From contig CAJYLT010000041.1 in the NCBI GenBank assembly GCA_913775795.1, positions 1-41,025 of the forward strand: a stretch of DNA of 41,025 nt. Direction: 5' to 3'. The position numbers were made by a program, and so were the translations under genes. Positions 26,948 to 35,476 of this stretch are shown piece after piece; position 1 is the first letter of the stretch, and each line of letters opens with the position of its first letter. This DNA comes from an uncultured Sphingomonas sp. Its GTDB lineage: Bacteria; Pseudomonadota; Alphaproteobacteria; Sphingomonadales; Sphingomonadaceae. A model generated the notes under the pieces. That model worked only from the letters and a program-made list of their open reading frames with translations, did not search any database and was not told the origin of the DNA.

Positions 26948-27921
26948 TCGGCGATCCTCGGGAGCTGCTGGCTGATGCAGTGGAAGCTGCCGCCGCCGGT
27001 CAGGATGTGGTCGGCGCGCAGGCCCACCGCGTGGCGACCGGGGAACAGCGCCTGGATCGCCGCGACGGCCTTCGCGTCGTTGGGCTGGCCGTAGGTCGGC
27101 ACCGCGACGATGGTGTTGCCGATGTAGAAGTTCATGTAGCTCGCGGGCACCACCTCGTCATCGACCAGCACCCGGCCGGGGGAGGGGATGCGCACGACCT
27201 CCACCCCCATCGCCTCGGCGCGGCGGGCGGCATCCTGATAGATCAGCCAGTTAGGGTCGTTCTCCTCCGGCTCGGGGATCGCGATCCGGTTGGGGCCGAC
27301 GAACCGCGCGAGGTTGTCGACATGCCCGTCGGTGTGATCGTTGACGAGGCCGTCGCCCAGCCACAGCACCCGGTCGTAGCCGAGGTCGCGGTAGAGCCAG
27401 TCCTCCGCCCGCCCCTTCGACAGGCCGGGATTGCGGTTGCGGTTGAGCAGGCACTGCTCGGTCGTGACGACGAGGCCGGTGCCGTCGCCGTCGATCGAGC
27501 CGCCTTCGAGCACCCAGTCGCACAGCTCGAACTCGATATGCCGCCGCCGGGCGAGGCGCGGGCCGACATCGGAGTCGCCGGGGAAGTCGTACTTTCCGCC
27601 CCAGCCATTGAAGCGGAACGCGCGGGCGGTGCCATCGCCGGTCACGATCGCCGCGGTATCGCGCAGCCACACGTCACCGAACGCGGCGGTCAGGATCTCG
27701 ACGCCCTTGCCGATCCGCGTCATCGCCGCGCGCGCCGCCTCGCCATCGGCGCAGACGAGCAGCACGCGCTCGCCGCGCCCCTCGTCCGCGATGGCATTGG
27801 CGAAGGCGAGCGTTTCGGCCCGCGCGCCCTCGAGCGGCGGGCCCCACACGTCGGGGTGGCTGGGGAAGCCGATCAGCACGGCCTCGTGATCGGCCCATTC
27901 GGGCGGCGGCGGCAGGGTCAT
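26944..27921 (-). CDS. aguA: Agmatine deiminase
   Basis: This enzyme converts agmatine to N-carbamoylputrescine and ammonia, the first step of the AguA-AguB route to putrescine. The 325-residue protein has the penteine fold. Landmarks are 'AFGDVWLRDTA', 'FRFNGWGGKYDF', VLEGGSIDGDG, the His-Asp region NDHTDGHVDNLARF, and the catalytic C315 in GGGSFHCISQQ. I take the start at 27921 (MTLPPPPEW). An in-frame ATG at 27960 would add 13 unrelated residues. There is no strong Shine-Dalgarno. An acyl-CoA dehydrogenase gene ends 83 bases upstream on the same strand. Confidence 0.95.
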   Translation of the reverse strand: MTLPPPPEWADHEAVLIGFPSHPDVWGPPLEGARAETLAFANAIADEGRGERVLLVCADGEAARAAMTRIGKGVEILTAAFGDVWLRDTAAIVTGDGTARAFRFNGWGGKYDFPGDSDVGPRLARRRHIEFELCDWVLEGGSIDGDGTGLVVTTEQCLLNRNRNPGLSKGRAEDWLYRDLGYDRVLWLGDGLVNDHTDGHVDNLARFVGPNRIAIPEPEENDPNWLIYQDAARRAEAMGVEVVRIPSPGRVLVDDEVVPASYMNFYIGNTIVAVPTYGQPNDAKAVAAIQALFPGRHAVGLRADHILTGGGSFHCISQQLPRIAE

Positions 27922-28004
27922 GAGCCGCGATCTAGTGCGATTCCTGGGCGAGCGGAACACCCACCCGCCCGAGAATCGCGGTCAACAAAGACTGAACGTG
28001 GCGA

Positions 28005-29717
28005 TCAGGCGGCGAAGGCAGCCGCCGGGATCGAATAGAGGACCTCGGCCCGCGCGGTCGCCGCGGCCTTCAGCCCCAAGGCCTCGGGCACCACCTGCTC
28101 GACATAGAAGCGCGCGGCGGCCTGCTTTTGCGCAAGGAACGTGGGGTCGCCCTCAGCCCCCGCTGCGACCCGCCCCTGCCGCTCCATCAGCCAGCCGCAG
28201 GTCGCGACCGACAGCATGGTGAGGAAGGGATAGGAGGCGGCAAGCTTGTCGTCGGCATCGGCGGTCATCAGCCCCCGGCCGACGTCCTCGCACGCGTCGA
28301 TCAGCGCGGTGAGACCGGCATCCTTCGCCTCCTCGCGCATCGCCGCGATATGCGCGAGGAAGACGCCGCCATTGTCCATCGACAGCTTGCGCCCGACCAG
28401 GTCGGCGGCCTGGATACCGTTCGTCCCCTCATAGATCGGGGTGATCCGCGCGTCGCGGAAATGCTGCGCCGCGCCCGTCTCCTCAACATAGCCCATGCCG
28501 CCATGCACCTGAATGCCGAGGCTGGCGACCTCGTTGCCGATGTCGGTGCCGTGCGCCTTGGCGAGCGGGGTGAGCAGGTCGAGTCGCTTCTTGGCTTCCC
28601 TGTCGCCCAGCGTCGCGCGGTCGCCCTCGCTGGCGGCGAGATAGACCAGCGCGCGCGCGGCCTGCGTCTGCGCCTTCATGCGCAGGAGCATGCGGCGCAC
28701 GTCGGGATGCTCGATGATCGCCACGTTCGCGCCGCCGCGCGCACCCTGCACGCGGTCGAGGGCGTAGGCGACGGCGCGCTGCGTCGCGCGCTCGGCCACC
28801 TGCACGCCCTGAAGGCCGACGTTCAGCCGCGCATTGTTCATCATCGTGAACATCGCCGCGATCCCGCCGCCCTCATGCCCGATCAACTCGCCCACGCAGT
28901 CGCCGTTGTCGCCGAACGACAGGACGCAGGTGGGGGAGGCGTGAAGGCCCATCTTGTGCTCGATCGACACCACGCGCACGTCGTTGAAGTCGCCGGGCTT
29001 CCCCTCGGCATCCAGCCGGTACTTGGGCACGAGGAACAGGCTAAGCCCACGCGTCCCCGCCGGCGCACCGGGCAGGCGCGCGAGGACGAGGTGGACGATC
29101 TGCTCGGCCATGTCGTGGTCGCCGAAGCTGATATAGATCTTGGTCCCGGTGATCGAGAAGCGGCCGTCGCCCAGCGGTTCGGCGCGGGTGCGCAGCGCGC
29201 CCACGTCGCTGCCCGCCTGCGGCTCGGTCAGGTTCATCGTGCCGGTCCATTCGCCGGTCGACAGGTGCGGCAGGTACGCCGCCTGCTGCGCGGCGCTGCC
29301 GTGGTGCATCAGCGCCTCGATCGCGCCGACCGTCAGCGTCGGGCAAAGTGCGAAGCCCATGTTCGCGGTCCCCAGCGTCTCCAAGACCGCGCTGGCCAGC
29401 ACGAAGGGCATGCCCATGCCGCCATGCTCGGTCGGCGATCCCACCGTGCCCCAGCCGCCCTCGACATAGTCGCGATACGCCGCGCCGAACCCCTCGGGCA
29501 TGACAACGCCGTTCTCGCCAAGCTGCGCGCCGACGGTATCGCCCGCGCGGTCGAGCGGCGCCCATTCGCCAGCGGCAAAGGCGCCGACGCCCTCCAGCAC
29601 CGCCTCAACCGTGTCGGGCGTCGCCTCTGCGAAGCGGTCGCTGGCGGCGAGCTCGCCGATGCGGGCGATATGGTCGAGCACGAAGCGCTGCTCGGCGATG
29701 GCGGGGGTGAAGCTCAT
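28005..29717 (-). CDS. Acyl-CoA dehydrogenase, long form
   Basis: This 570-residue flavoenzyme introduces a double bond into an acyl-CoA thioester and passes electrons to ETF. It has the extra C-terminal domain of the long acyl-CoA dehydrogenases (AcdA/DmdC-like group). The FAD motifs are visible: 'WTGTMNLTEPQAGSDVGAL' and 'ITGTKIYISFGDHDM'. The catalytic base is E430 in IYEGTNGIQA. The 'NNARLNVGLQGV' helix is typical of the long form. The substrate could be a medium-chain, branched or methylthiopropionyl-CoA, and sequence alone does not decide. A GAGAGGA site lies just before the ATG. The divergent sua5 gene starts 46 bases away, so promoters overlap. Confidence 0.93.
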   Translation of the reverse strand: MSFTPAIAEQRFVLDHIARIGELAASDRFAEATPDTVEAVLEGVGAFAAGEWAPLDRAGDTVGAQLGENGVVMPEGFGAAYRDYVEGGWGTVGSPTEHGGMGMPFVLASAVLETLGTANMGFALCPTLTVGAIEALMHHGSAAQQAAYLPHLSTGEWTGTMNLTEPQAGSDVGALRTRAEPLGDGRFSITGTKIYISFGDHDMAEQIVHLVLARLPGAPAGTRGLSLFLVPKYRLDAEGKPGDFNDVRVVSIEHKMGLHASPTCVLSFGDNGDCVGELIGHEGGGIAAMFTMMNNARLNVGLQGVQVAERATQRAVAYALDRVQGARGGANVAIIEHPDVRRMLLRMKAQTQAARALVYLAASEGDRATLGDREAKKRLDLLTPLAKAHGTDIGNEVASLGIQVHGGMGYVEETGAAQHFRDARITPIYEGTNGIQAADLVGRKLSMDNGGVFLAHIAAMREEAKDAGLTALIDACEDVGRGLMTADADDKLAASYPFLTMLSVATCGWLMERQGRVAAGAEGDPTFLAQKQAAARFYVEQVVPEALGLKAAATARAEVLYSIPAAAFAA

Positions 29718-29763
29718 CGGTCCTCTCTTGTGGCGATTTTGTGCGCGATATAGCGGGTTTCGG

Positions 29764-30699
29764 ATGCTGCCGACAAACCCGCCCCTTGGGACACGGACCT
29801 TACGCTACGGCACGCCCGGCGCGATCGAGGCGGCGGCGGAATTGATCGCGCGCGGCGGCTGCGTCGCGGTGCCGACCGAGACCGTCTACGGCCTCGCGGC
29901 GGACGCGACCGATTCGCGGGCCGTGGCCGGCATCTATGCGGCCAAGGGGCGGCCGAGCTTCAACCCGCTGATCGTGCATGTCCCCGGCCTCGACGCCGCA
30001 AGCGCCGTCGCGCGGTTCGACGACGCGGCGCTGGCGCTGGCGATGCGCTGGTGGCCGGGGCCGCTGACATTGGTCCTGCCGCTTGCCGACGGGAGCCCGG
30101 TCGCGGCGCTGGCGACCGCGGGGCTGGATACCGTGGCGGTGCGGATGCCCGCGCACCGGGCGATGCAGGCGCTGCTCAAGGCGTGCGGCAAGCCGCTCGC
30201 CGCACCGTCCGCCAATGCCAGCGGTGGGATCAGCCCGACGCGGGCGGCGCATGTGATGGCGAGCCTTGGCGGGCGGATCGAGCTGGTGCTCGACGACGGG
30301 GCGACGCCGGCGGGGATCGAATCGACGATCGTCGATCCGGCGCGCTGGCTGATCCTGCGGCCGGGGCCGATCACCGGCGAGCAGCTTGGGATGGGGCACG
30401 GGCCGGCGGGCGGGGCGATCACTGCGCCGGGCCAGCTCTCCAGCCACTATGCGCCCGGCAAGCCCGTGCGGCTGGACGCGACCGGGCGGCGTGCGGGCGA
30501 GTGGCTGATCGGTTTCGGGGCTGTCGGTGGCGACGATACGCTGTCGGCGAGCGGCGATCTGGTCGAAGCGGCGGCGCGCTTGTTCGACGCGCTCCATCGC
30601 GCGGATGCGAGCGACGCCGCGGCGATCGCCGTGGCGCCGGTGCCTGATGCGGGGTTGGGCGAGGCGATCAACGACCGGCTGCGACGCGCGGCTTTCTGA
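29764..30699 (+). CDS. L-threonylcarbamoyladenylate synthase (Sua5 long form)
   Basis: This enzyme makes threonylcarbamoyl-AMP for the universal t6A37 tRNA modification. The YrdC core takes up about residues 15-205: GGCVAVPTETVYGLAADA, then YAAKGRPSFNPLIVHV, the WWPGPLTLVLP segment, TVAVRMPAH, and APSANASGGISPT. A C-terminal Sua5 domain follows a conserved linker (QLSSHYAPGKPVRLD), so this is the long Sua5 form rather than the short TsaC. The protein has 311 residues. ATG 29764 is used because it directly precedes the family N-terminus. No strong Shine-Dalgarno is seen. It is followed by the REP-like repeat. Confidence 0.94.
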   Translation: MLPTNPPLGTRTLRYGTPGAIEAAAELIARGGCVAVPTETVYGLAADATDSRAVAGIYAAKGRPSFNPLIVHVPGLDAASAVARFDDAALALAMRWWPGPLTLVLPLADGSPVAALATAGLDTVAVRMPAHRAMQALLKACGKPLAAPSANASGGISPTRAAHVMASLGGRIELVLDDGATPAGIESTIVDPARWLILRPGPITGEQLGMGHGPAGGAITAPGQLSSHYAPGKPVRLDATGRRAGEWLIGFGAVGGDDTLSASGDLVEAAARLFDALHRADASDAAAIAVAPVPDAGLGEAINDRLRRAAF

Positions 30700-30707
30700 C
30701 GAGCCTG

Positions 30708-30819
30708 CTCCCCTCCCTGGAAGGGAGGGGCCGGGGGTGGGTGGGCTTGCCAGGCGCGGTATCGCCCGACAACGGGCCGACCCACCCCAACCCCTTCCTG
30801 CCAGGGAGGGGCCTTGGGT
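30708..30819. repeat. REP-like inverted repeat pair (REPIN-type)
   Basis: Two related units in opposite orientation flank about 33 bases. The left unit (30708-30745) begins CCCCTCCCTGGAAGGGAGGGG and continues with a G-rich arm ending GGGGGTGGGT. The right unit (30779-30819) is the same design inverted, with ACCCACCCCAACCCC and then CCAGGGAGGGG. Each unit can form its own hairpin and the pair can form a long cruciform. It sits in the 119-base gap between the convergent sua5 and symporter genes and could stop transcription from both sides. Genome-wide copies would confirm a REP family. Confidence 0.75.
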
Positions 30820-32084
30820 CACCCCTGCAAGATCGCGTCCGCCTCGGTCCGGTCCAGCCCCTCTGCCTGGCCTCGCGTCACCACGCTGGTCACCGCCACG
30901 TCCATCGTGACGTTGCCCAGCGTGCGGATGATGTCGGGCAGTGTCTCGACCGCGACCAAGAGCGCCAGCGGCTCGATCGGCACGCCCATGGCGAGCGCGA
31001 TCGGCGCGATCGAGGAAACGAAGCTGATGGTGCCGGGCAGGCTGACCGCGCCCAGCGTCGTGATCGCGGCGGCGGCGATGCCGATCGCGATCTGCTCCGG
31101 CCCGAGATGGATGCCGAACACATGCGCCACGTAGAGCGCGACCGAGATGTTCATGGCCGGCCCGGTGAAGCGGAAGATCGCGACCGCCAGCGGCAGCACG
31201 ACGCCGGACGCGGCGACGGGCAGGTTCAGCGCCTCCGCCCCGCGCAGCATGGCGGGGAGCGAGGCGAGGCTCGACTGCGTGCTGATCGCGACCGCCTGAC
31301 TCGGCCCGATCGCGCGCAGGAACCGGCGCAGCGGCACCCGGCCCGCGACCATCGCGGTCGGATAGGCGAGCAGCCAGACGAGGATGCCCGTCCCCGCGAC
31401 GATCGCGACGTAATGGACGAGCGCACCGAACGCCGCGGTTCCCGCCTTCGCCCCCACGACATAGGCGAGCGCGAAGACGCCGATCGGCGCCAGCCACAGC
31501 ACCCAGGTGATCATCACCAGCATCGCGTCGGCGATCGCCTGGAAGAAGCGGCTCAGAAGCTCGCGCGGCTCCTGCGGCAGGCGGGTGAGCGCAAAGGCGA
31601 AGGTGACGGTGAAGACGATGAGCGGCAGAAACGCGTCCTCCGCCGCCGCCGCGACCGGGTTGGTCGGGACCATCGCGATCAGGAAATCGGAAAAGGGCGG
31701 CACCGGCCCCACCGGCGCTGCGCCCGCGAAGCTCGCCTTCAGCGCATTGCCCGCCTCCGCCCCCAGCGGGAAGAAGTCCAGCAGCGTCAGCGTGAACAGC
31801 GCGCCGAGCGCCGACGAACTCCACAGGCAGATGAGGAAAACCGCGATCGCCCGGCCGGCGAGCTTGCTCGCCCGCGCCGCGCGTGCGGTGGCGGCGACCC
31901 CGGTGACGAGCAGCGCGACGACGAGCGGCACGATCGTCATGCGGAGCGCATTCAGCCACATCGTCCCGATCGGCTGCGCGACCGAGGTGCCGGCGATCGC
32001 CGCGTCGGGGCGCCATGCCGCCAGCGCCACGCCCGCGGCGATCCCCGCGACCAGCGCCAACAGAATCCGCATCGGCTGCGACAT
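30819..32084 (-). CDS. Dicarboxylate/amino acid:cation symporter (DAACS family)
   Basis: This inner-membrane symporter couples uptake of C4-dicarboxylates or acidic amino acids to Na+ or H+. The 421-residue protein shows many hydrophobic helices. The serine-rich re-entrant loop STQSSLASLPAM matches the family hairpin. The later transport motif, usually NVTGD-like, reads NVTMDVAVTSVV here, so the Gly is replaced by Met, which may alter substrate range. Other landmarks are 'NALRMTIVPLVVALLVTGV' and 'MVPTNPVAAAAE'. ATG 32084 is preferred because AAGG lies about 8 bases upstream. The gene is divergent from glmM with 72 bases between starts. Confidence 0.9.
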   Translation of the reverse strand: MSQPMRILLALVAGIAAGVALAAWRPDAAIAGTSVAQPIGTMWLNALRMTIVPLVVALLVTGVAATARAARASKLAGRAIAVFLICLWSSSALGALFTLTLLDFFPLGAEAGNALKASFAGAAPVGPVPPFSDFLIAMVPTNPVAAAAEDAFLPLIVFTVTFAFALTRLPQEPRELLSRFFQAIADAMLVMITWVLWLAPIGVFALAYVVGAKAGTAAFGALVHYVAIVAGTGILVWLLAYPTAMVAGRVPLRRFLRAIGPSQAVAISTQSSLASLPAMLRGAEALNLPVAASGVVLPLAVAIFRFTGPAMNISVALYVAHVFGIHLGPEQIAIGIAAAAITTLGAVSLPGTISFVSSIAPIALAMGVPIEPLALLVAVETLPDIIRTLGNVTMDVAVTSVVTRGQAEGLDRTEADAILQG

Positions 32085-32156
32085 ACTCGCCCTTCCCAAA
32101 AGGCCGCGCTATCAGACGACCGACAAATTTGGTGCAAGGTGTAGCGGGAACGCGTG

Positions 32157-33497
32157 ATGGCAAGAAAATATTTCGGCACCGACGGCATTCGCGGCGCGAC
32201 CAACCTGTCGCCGATGACCGCCGAAATGGCGATGCGCGTCGGCATGGCGGCGGGCGCGCACTTCCTGCGCGGGGATCACAAGCATCGCGTGGTGATCGGC
32301 AAGGACACGCGCCTGTCGGGCTATATGCTCGAAAACGCGCTGGTGGCGGGGTTTACCGCGGTGGGCATGGACGTGGTGCTGGTGGGGCCGATGCCGACCC
32401 CGGCGGTGGCGATGCTGACCCGCTCGATGCGCGCGGACCTCGGCGTCATGATCTCTGCCAGCCACAACCCCTATGCCGACAACGGCATCAAGCTGTTCGG
32501 CCCCGACGGCTACAAGCTGTCCGACGCGGACGAGGAAGCGATCGAGGCGCTGATCGACGGGACCGTCCCCCTCGTCCCCTCGGCCGAGATCGGGCGGGCC
32601 AAGCGGATCGAGGATGCGCGCGGCCGCTATATCCACTTCGCCAAGTCGACCTTTCCCGAGGATCTGCGGCTGGACGGCCTGAAAATTGTGGTCGATTGCG
32701 CCAACGGCGCCGCCTATCAGGTCGCGCCCTCGGCCCTCTGGGAACTGGGCGCCGAGGTCGTCGCGATCGGCGTCGGGCCGGACGGCAAGAACATCAACGC
32801 GGGCGTCGGATCGACCGCGCCCGGCGTCCTACAGGAAACCGTCGTCGCCTCCGGCGCGGATATAGGCATCGCACTCGACGGGGACGCGGACCGGCTGATC
32901 GTCGTCGATCAGGACGGCGCGATCGTCGATGGCGACCAGTTGATGGCGACGATCGCATTGGGCTGGGCGCGGCGCGGGCGGCTCAATGGCGGCGGGCTGG
33001 TCGCGACGGTCATGTCGAACCTCGGCCTCGAACGGCGGATGGCGAAGGAAGGGCTGGCGCTCATCCGCACCAAGGTCGGCGACCGTTACGTGCTCGAGAC
33101 GATGCGCTCGCGCGGATACAATGTCGGCGGCGAGCAGTCGGGCCATATCATCCTCGCTGATTACGGCACCACCGGCGACGGCCTGGTCGCCGCGCTCCAG
33201 ATCCTGGCCGAGGTGGTCCGCGCGGGCGCGCCGGCCGGCGAAGTGCTCCACCATTTCGACCGCGTGCCGCAGGTGCTGAAAAACGTCCGCTACGACCGCG
33301 CCGCCAAGCCGCTGGAGGCGGCCGCCGTGATCGACGTCATTGCCGCGGCGGAGGCGGAACTGGCGGGCAAGGGCCGGTTGCTCATCCGCCCCTCGGGCAC
33401 CGAACCCGTTATCCGCGTGATGGCCGAGGGCGACGATGCCAAGCAGGTCGAGGCGACCGTCGACCGCATCTGCGATGCGGTGCGCGCGGCCGCCTGA
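32157..33497 (+). CDS. glmM: Phosphoglucosamine mutase
   Basis: GlmM converts glucosamine-6-phosphate to glucosamine-1-phosphate on the way to UDP-GlcNAc for peptidoglycan and LPS. The 446-residue length is standard. It opens [11 protein letters not shown]. The phosphorylated active serine is S102 ([12 protein letters not shown]). The metal loop is DGDADR, the sugar-binding loop GGEQSGH, and the C-terminal phosphate-binding loop [15 protein letters not shown] 32157 is chosen over the overlapping GTG 32154 because [10 protein letters not shown] is the family start and GGGAA lies 7 bases upstream. It ends 7 bases from the convergent DUF1244 gene. Confidence 0.97.
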   Translation: MARKYFGTDGIRGATNLSPMTAEMAMRVGMAAGAHFLRGDHKHRVVIGKDTRLSGYMLENALVAGFTAVGMDVVLVGPMPTPAVAMLTRSMRADLGVMISASHNPYADNGIKLFGPDGYKLSDADEEAIEALIDGTVPLVPSAEIGRAKRIEDARGRYIHFAKSTFPEDLRLDGLKIVVDCANGAAYQVAPSALWELGAEVVAIGVGPDGKNINAGVGSTAPGVLQETVVASGADIGIALDGDADRLIVVDQDGAIVDGDQLMATIALGWARRGRLNGGGLVATVMSNLGLERRMAKEGLALIRTKVGDRYVLETMRSRGYNVGGEQSGHIILADYGTTGDGLVAALQILAEVVRAGAPAGEVLHHFDRVPQVLKNVRYDRAAKPLEAAAVIDVIAAAEAELAGKGRLLIRPSGTEPVIRVMAEGDDAKQVEATVDRICDAVRAAA

Positions 33498-33504
33498 CCC
33501 CGGC

Positions 33505-33873
33505 TTATCTCGGCTCGGTCATCGCCGGCGGGTCGCTGGCGGGGAAGGTGTCCTCCAGCGCCTCGTCGAGCGCGTCGTCCTCGCGCGGGTTCTTCGCGAC
33601 GCTTTCGTTCATGCGCACGATCTGCTCAGGGCTGGCGGCGGTCTGGTGCTTCGCCTTCCACTCGGCATAGGGCATGCCGTAGACGATCTCGCGGCCCGCT
33701 TCCTTGGTCATGCCTCCCGCCTCGGCCACCCAGTCGCCCAGGCAATTACGGCAGAAACCGGCCAGCCCCATCAGGTCGACATTCTGCGCGTCGGTACGAT
33801 GCTGGAGGAGGCGGACGAGCCGGCGGAACGCCGCGGCGGCGACCTGATCGTCGAGTTCGTCAATGGCGGCCAT
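33505..33873 (-). CDS. DUF1244 protein with an acidic C-terminal tail
   Basis: This 122-residue protein has a DUF1244 core (about residues 1-80): an N-terminal helix (DELDDQVAAAAFRRLVRLLQHR), then 'GLAGFCRNCLGDWVAEAGGMTKEAGREIVYGM' and PYAEWKAKHQ. The GFCRNC motif could be redox-active or bind metal. The family has no known function. A second, acidic part (DDALDEALEDTFPASDPPA) follows. This ending looks like a sequence found at the end of other small sphingomonad proteins and may be a separate module. The gene is divergent from pyk, 81 bases apart, and convergent with glmM. Confidence 0.85.
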   Translation of the reverse strand: MAAIDELDDQVAAAAFRRLVRLLQHRTDAQNVDLMGLAGFCRNCLGDWVAEAGGMTKEAGREIVYGMPYAEWKAKHQTAASPEQIVRMNESVAKNPREDDALDEALEDTFPASDPPAMTEPR

Positions 33874-33954
33874 TTACGCAATCCTATGCATGGTTGATCG
33901 GGGGCCAATATCGGCTACGAACCGCGCCGGACAAGCCGAGGAGCCGATTTCACC

Positions 33955-35418
33955 ATGACCAGGGTCATGCCGCCCCGTTCGCGAAAGGTTCGCGTGCTCG
34001 CCACGCTGGGCCCCGCGAGCAGCACGCCCGAGATGATCGCGACGCTGTTCGAGCGCGGCGCCGATGCGTTCCGCATCAACATGAGCCACGGCGATCAGGC
34101 ATCGAAGATCCCGGTGATCGAGGCGATCCGCGCGATGGAGGCGGAATATCGCCGCCCGACGACGATCCTCGCCGATCTTCAGGGCCCCAAGCTGCGCGTC
34201 GGCAAGTTCGCCGACGGGCGCGTGATCCTCGAGCCCGGCCAGACCTTCGTCCTCGATCGTTCGCCCGAGCCGGGCGATTCGAGTCGCGTCGAGCTGCCGC
34301 ACCGGGAAATCTTCGCCGCGATCGCGCGCGATGCCCGCCTGCTGCTCGACGACGGCAAGCTCGTGCTGCGCGTCACTGATCACGGCGACGACCGGATCGA
34401 GACGGTGGTCGAGGTGGGCGGCGCGCTGTCCAATTCGAAGGGGCTCAACGTCCCCGACGTCGTGCTGCCGATGGCGGCGCTCACCGAAAAGGACATCAGC
34501 GATCTCGCCTTCGCGGTCGAGCAGGGCGTCGATTGGATCGCGCTGTCGTTCGTGCAGCGGCCCGAGGACCTCGCCGATGCGCGAAAGCTGATCCAGGGCA
34601 AGGCCGCGCTCCTCGCCAAGATCGAGAAGCCGAGCGCGGTCGCGCGCCTCGACGAGATCGTCGAGCAGTGCGACGGCGTGATGGTGGCGCGCGGCGATCT
34701 GGGCGTCGAACTGCCGCCGCAGTCGGTGCCGCCGCTTCAGAAGCGGATCGTCGAGACCGCGCGCCGGCTCGGCCGCCCCGTCATCGTCGCGACGCAGATG
34801 CTCGAATCGATGATCACCGCGCCGACGCCGACCCGCGCCGAGGTATCGGACGTGGCGACCGCGGTCTATGACGGCGCCGACGCGATCATGTTGTCGGCCG
34901 AAAGCGCCGCGGGTGCCTGGCCCGCCGAATCGGTGGGCATGATGGACGCCATCGCCAATGCGGTCGAGCGCGACCCGGCGCATGGCGACCGCGTGCACTT
35001 CACCGTGACGACGCCCGATCCGACGACCGCCGACGCACTAGCCGCCGCGGCCAAGACGATCGCCAATACGGCGAGCGCCAGCGCGATCATCTGCTTCACC
35101 ATGTCCGGCTCGACCGCGCGGCGTATCGCGCGCGAGCGGCCGTCGGTGCCGATCCTCGTCCTCACGCCGCGCGCGCAGACGGCGCGGCGATTGGGCCTGC
35201 TTTGGGGCGTCCACGCGGTCCAGACCCGCGACGTCGCCTCGTTCGAGGAGATGGTGGCCAAGGCCAAGCGGATGGCGCTGCGCCACGGGTTGGCGAAGGG
35301 CGGTGAGCGCGTGGTCGTGTGTGCGGGCGTGCCGTTCGGCGTGCCGGGTTCGACCAACGTGCTGCACGTCACGCAGATCATCGGCGACGAGCTCAAGAAC
35401 TACAGCCACGAGGGCTGA
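33955..35418 (+). CDS. pyk: Pyruvate kinase
   Basis: This enzyme makes pyruvate and ATP from phosphoenolpyruvate and ADP at the end of glycolysis. The 487-residue length is typical. Landmarks are RVLATLGPASSTPEMI, the FRINMSHGD phosphate/metal segment, 'ILADLQGPKLRVG', the catalytic lysine region LLAKIEKPSAV, the MVARGDLGVELP motif with its metal-binding residues, ATQMLESMI, and 'AIMLSAESAAGAWP'. The C-terminal effector-type domain follows (about 360-487). ATG 33955 is used although GAGGAG lies 11 bases upstream, a slightly long spacing. A good terminator follows the stop. Confidence 0.97.
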   Translation: MTRVMPPRSRKVRVLATLGPASSTPEMIATLFERGADAFRINMSHGDQASKIPVIEAIRAMEAEYRRPTTILADLQGPKLRVGKFADGRVILEPGQTFVLDRSPEPGDSSRVELPHREIFAAIARDARLLLDDGKLVLRVTDHGDDRIETVVEVGGALSNSKGLNVPDVVLPMAALTEKDISDLAFAVEQGVDWIALSFVQRPEDLADARKLIQGKAALLAKIEKPSAVARLDEIVEQCDGVMVARGDLGVELPPQSVPPLQKRIVETARRLGRPVIVATQMLESMITAPTPTRAEVSDVATAVYDGADAIMLSAESAAGAWPAESVGMMDAIANAVERDPAHGDRVHFTVTTPDPTTADALAAAAKTIANTASASAIICFTMSGSTARRIARERPSVPILVLTPRAQTARRLGLLWGVHAVQTRDVASFEEMVAKAKRMALRHGLAKGGERVVVCAGVPFGVPGSTNVLHVTQIIGDELKNYSHEG

Positions 35419-35441
35419 GTTCACTCCCAGCCGTTGCGATG

Positions 35442-35476
35442 CGGGCGCGGCCGATGGTCGCGCCCGTTTTCGTTTC
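35442..35476 (+). terminator. Rho-independent terminator after pyk
   Basis: CGGGCGCG pairs with CGCGCCCG across a 9-base loop, then TTTTCGTTTC. It lies between the convergent pyk and alkaline phosphatase genes. The T tract favours the plus strand, so it should mainly end the pyk transcript. Confidence 0.75.

Noticed and set aside
27984..27989. TTGACC-like promoter element upstream of aguA
   Set aside because: No matching -10 element was found at an acceptable distance.
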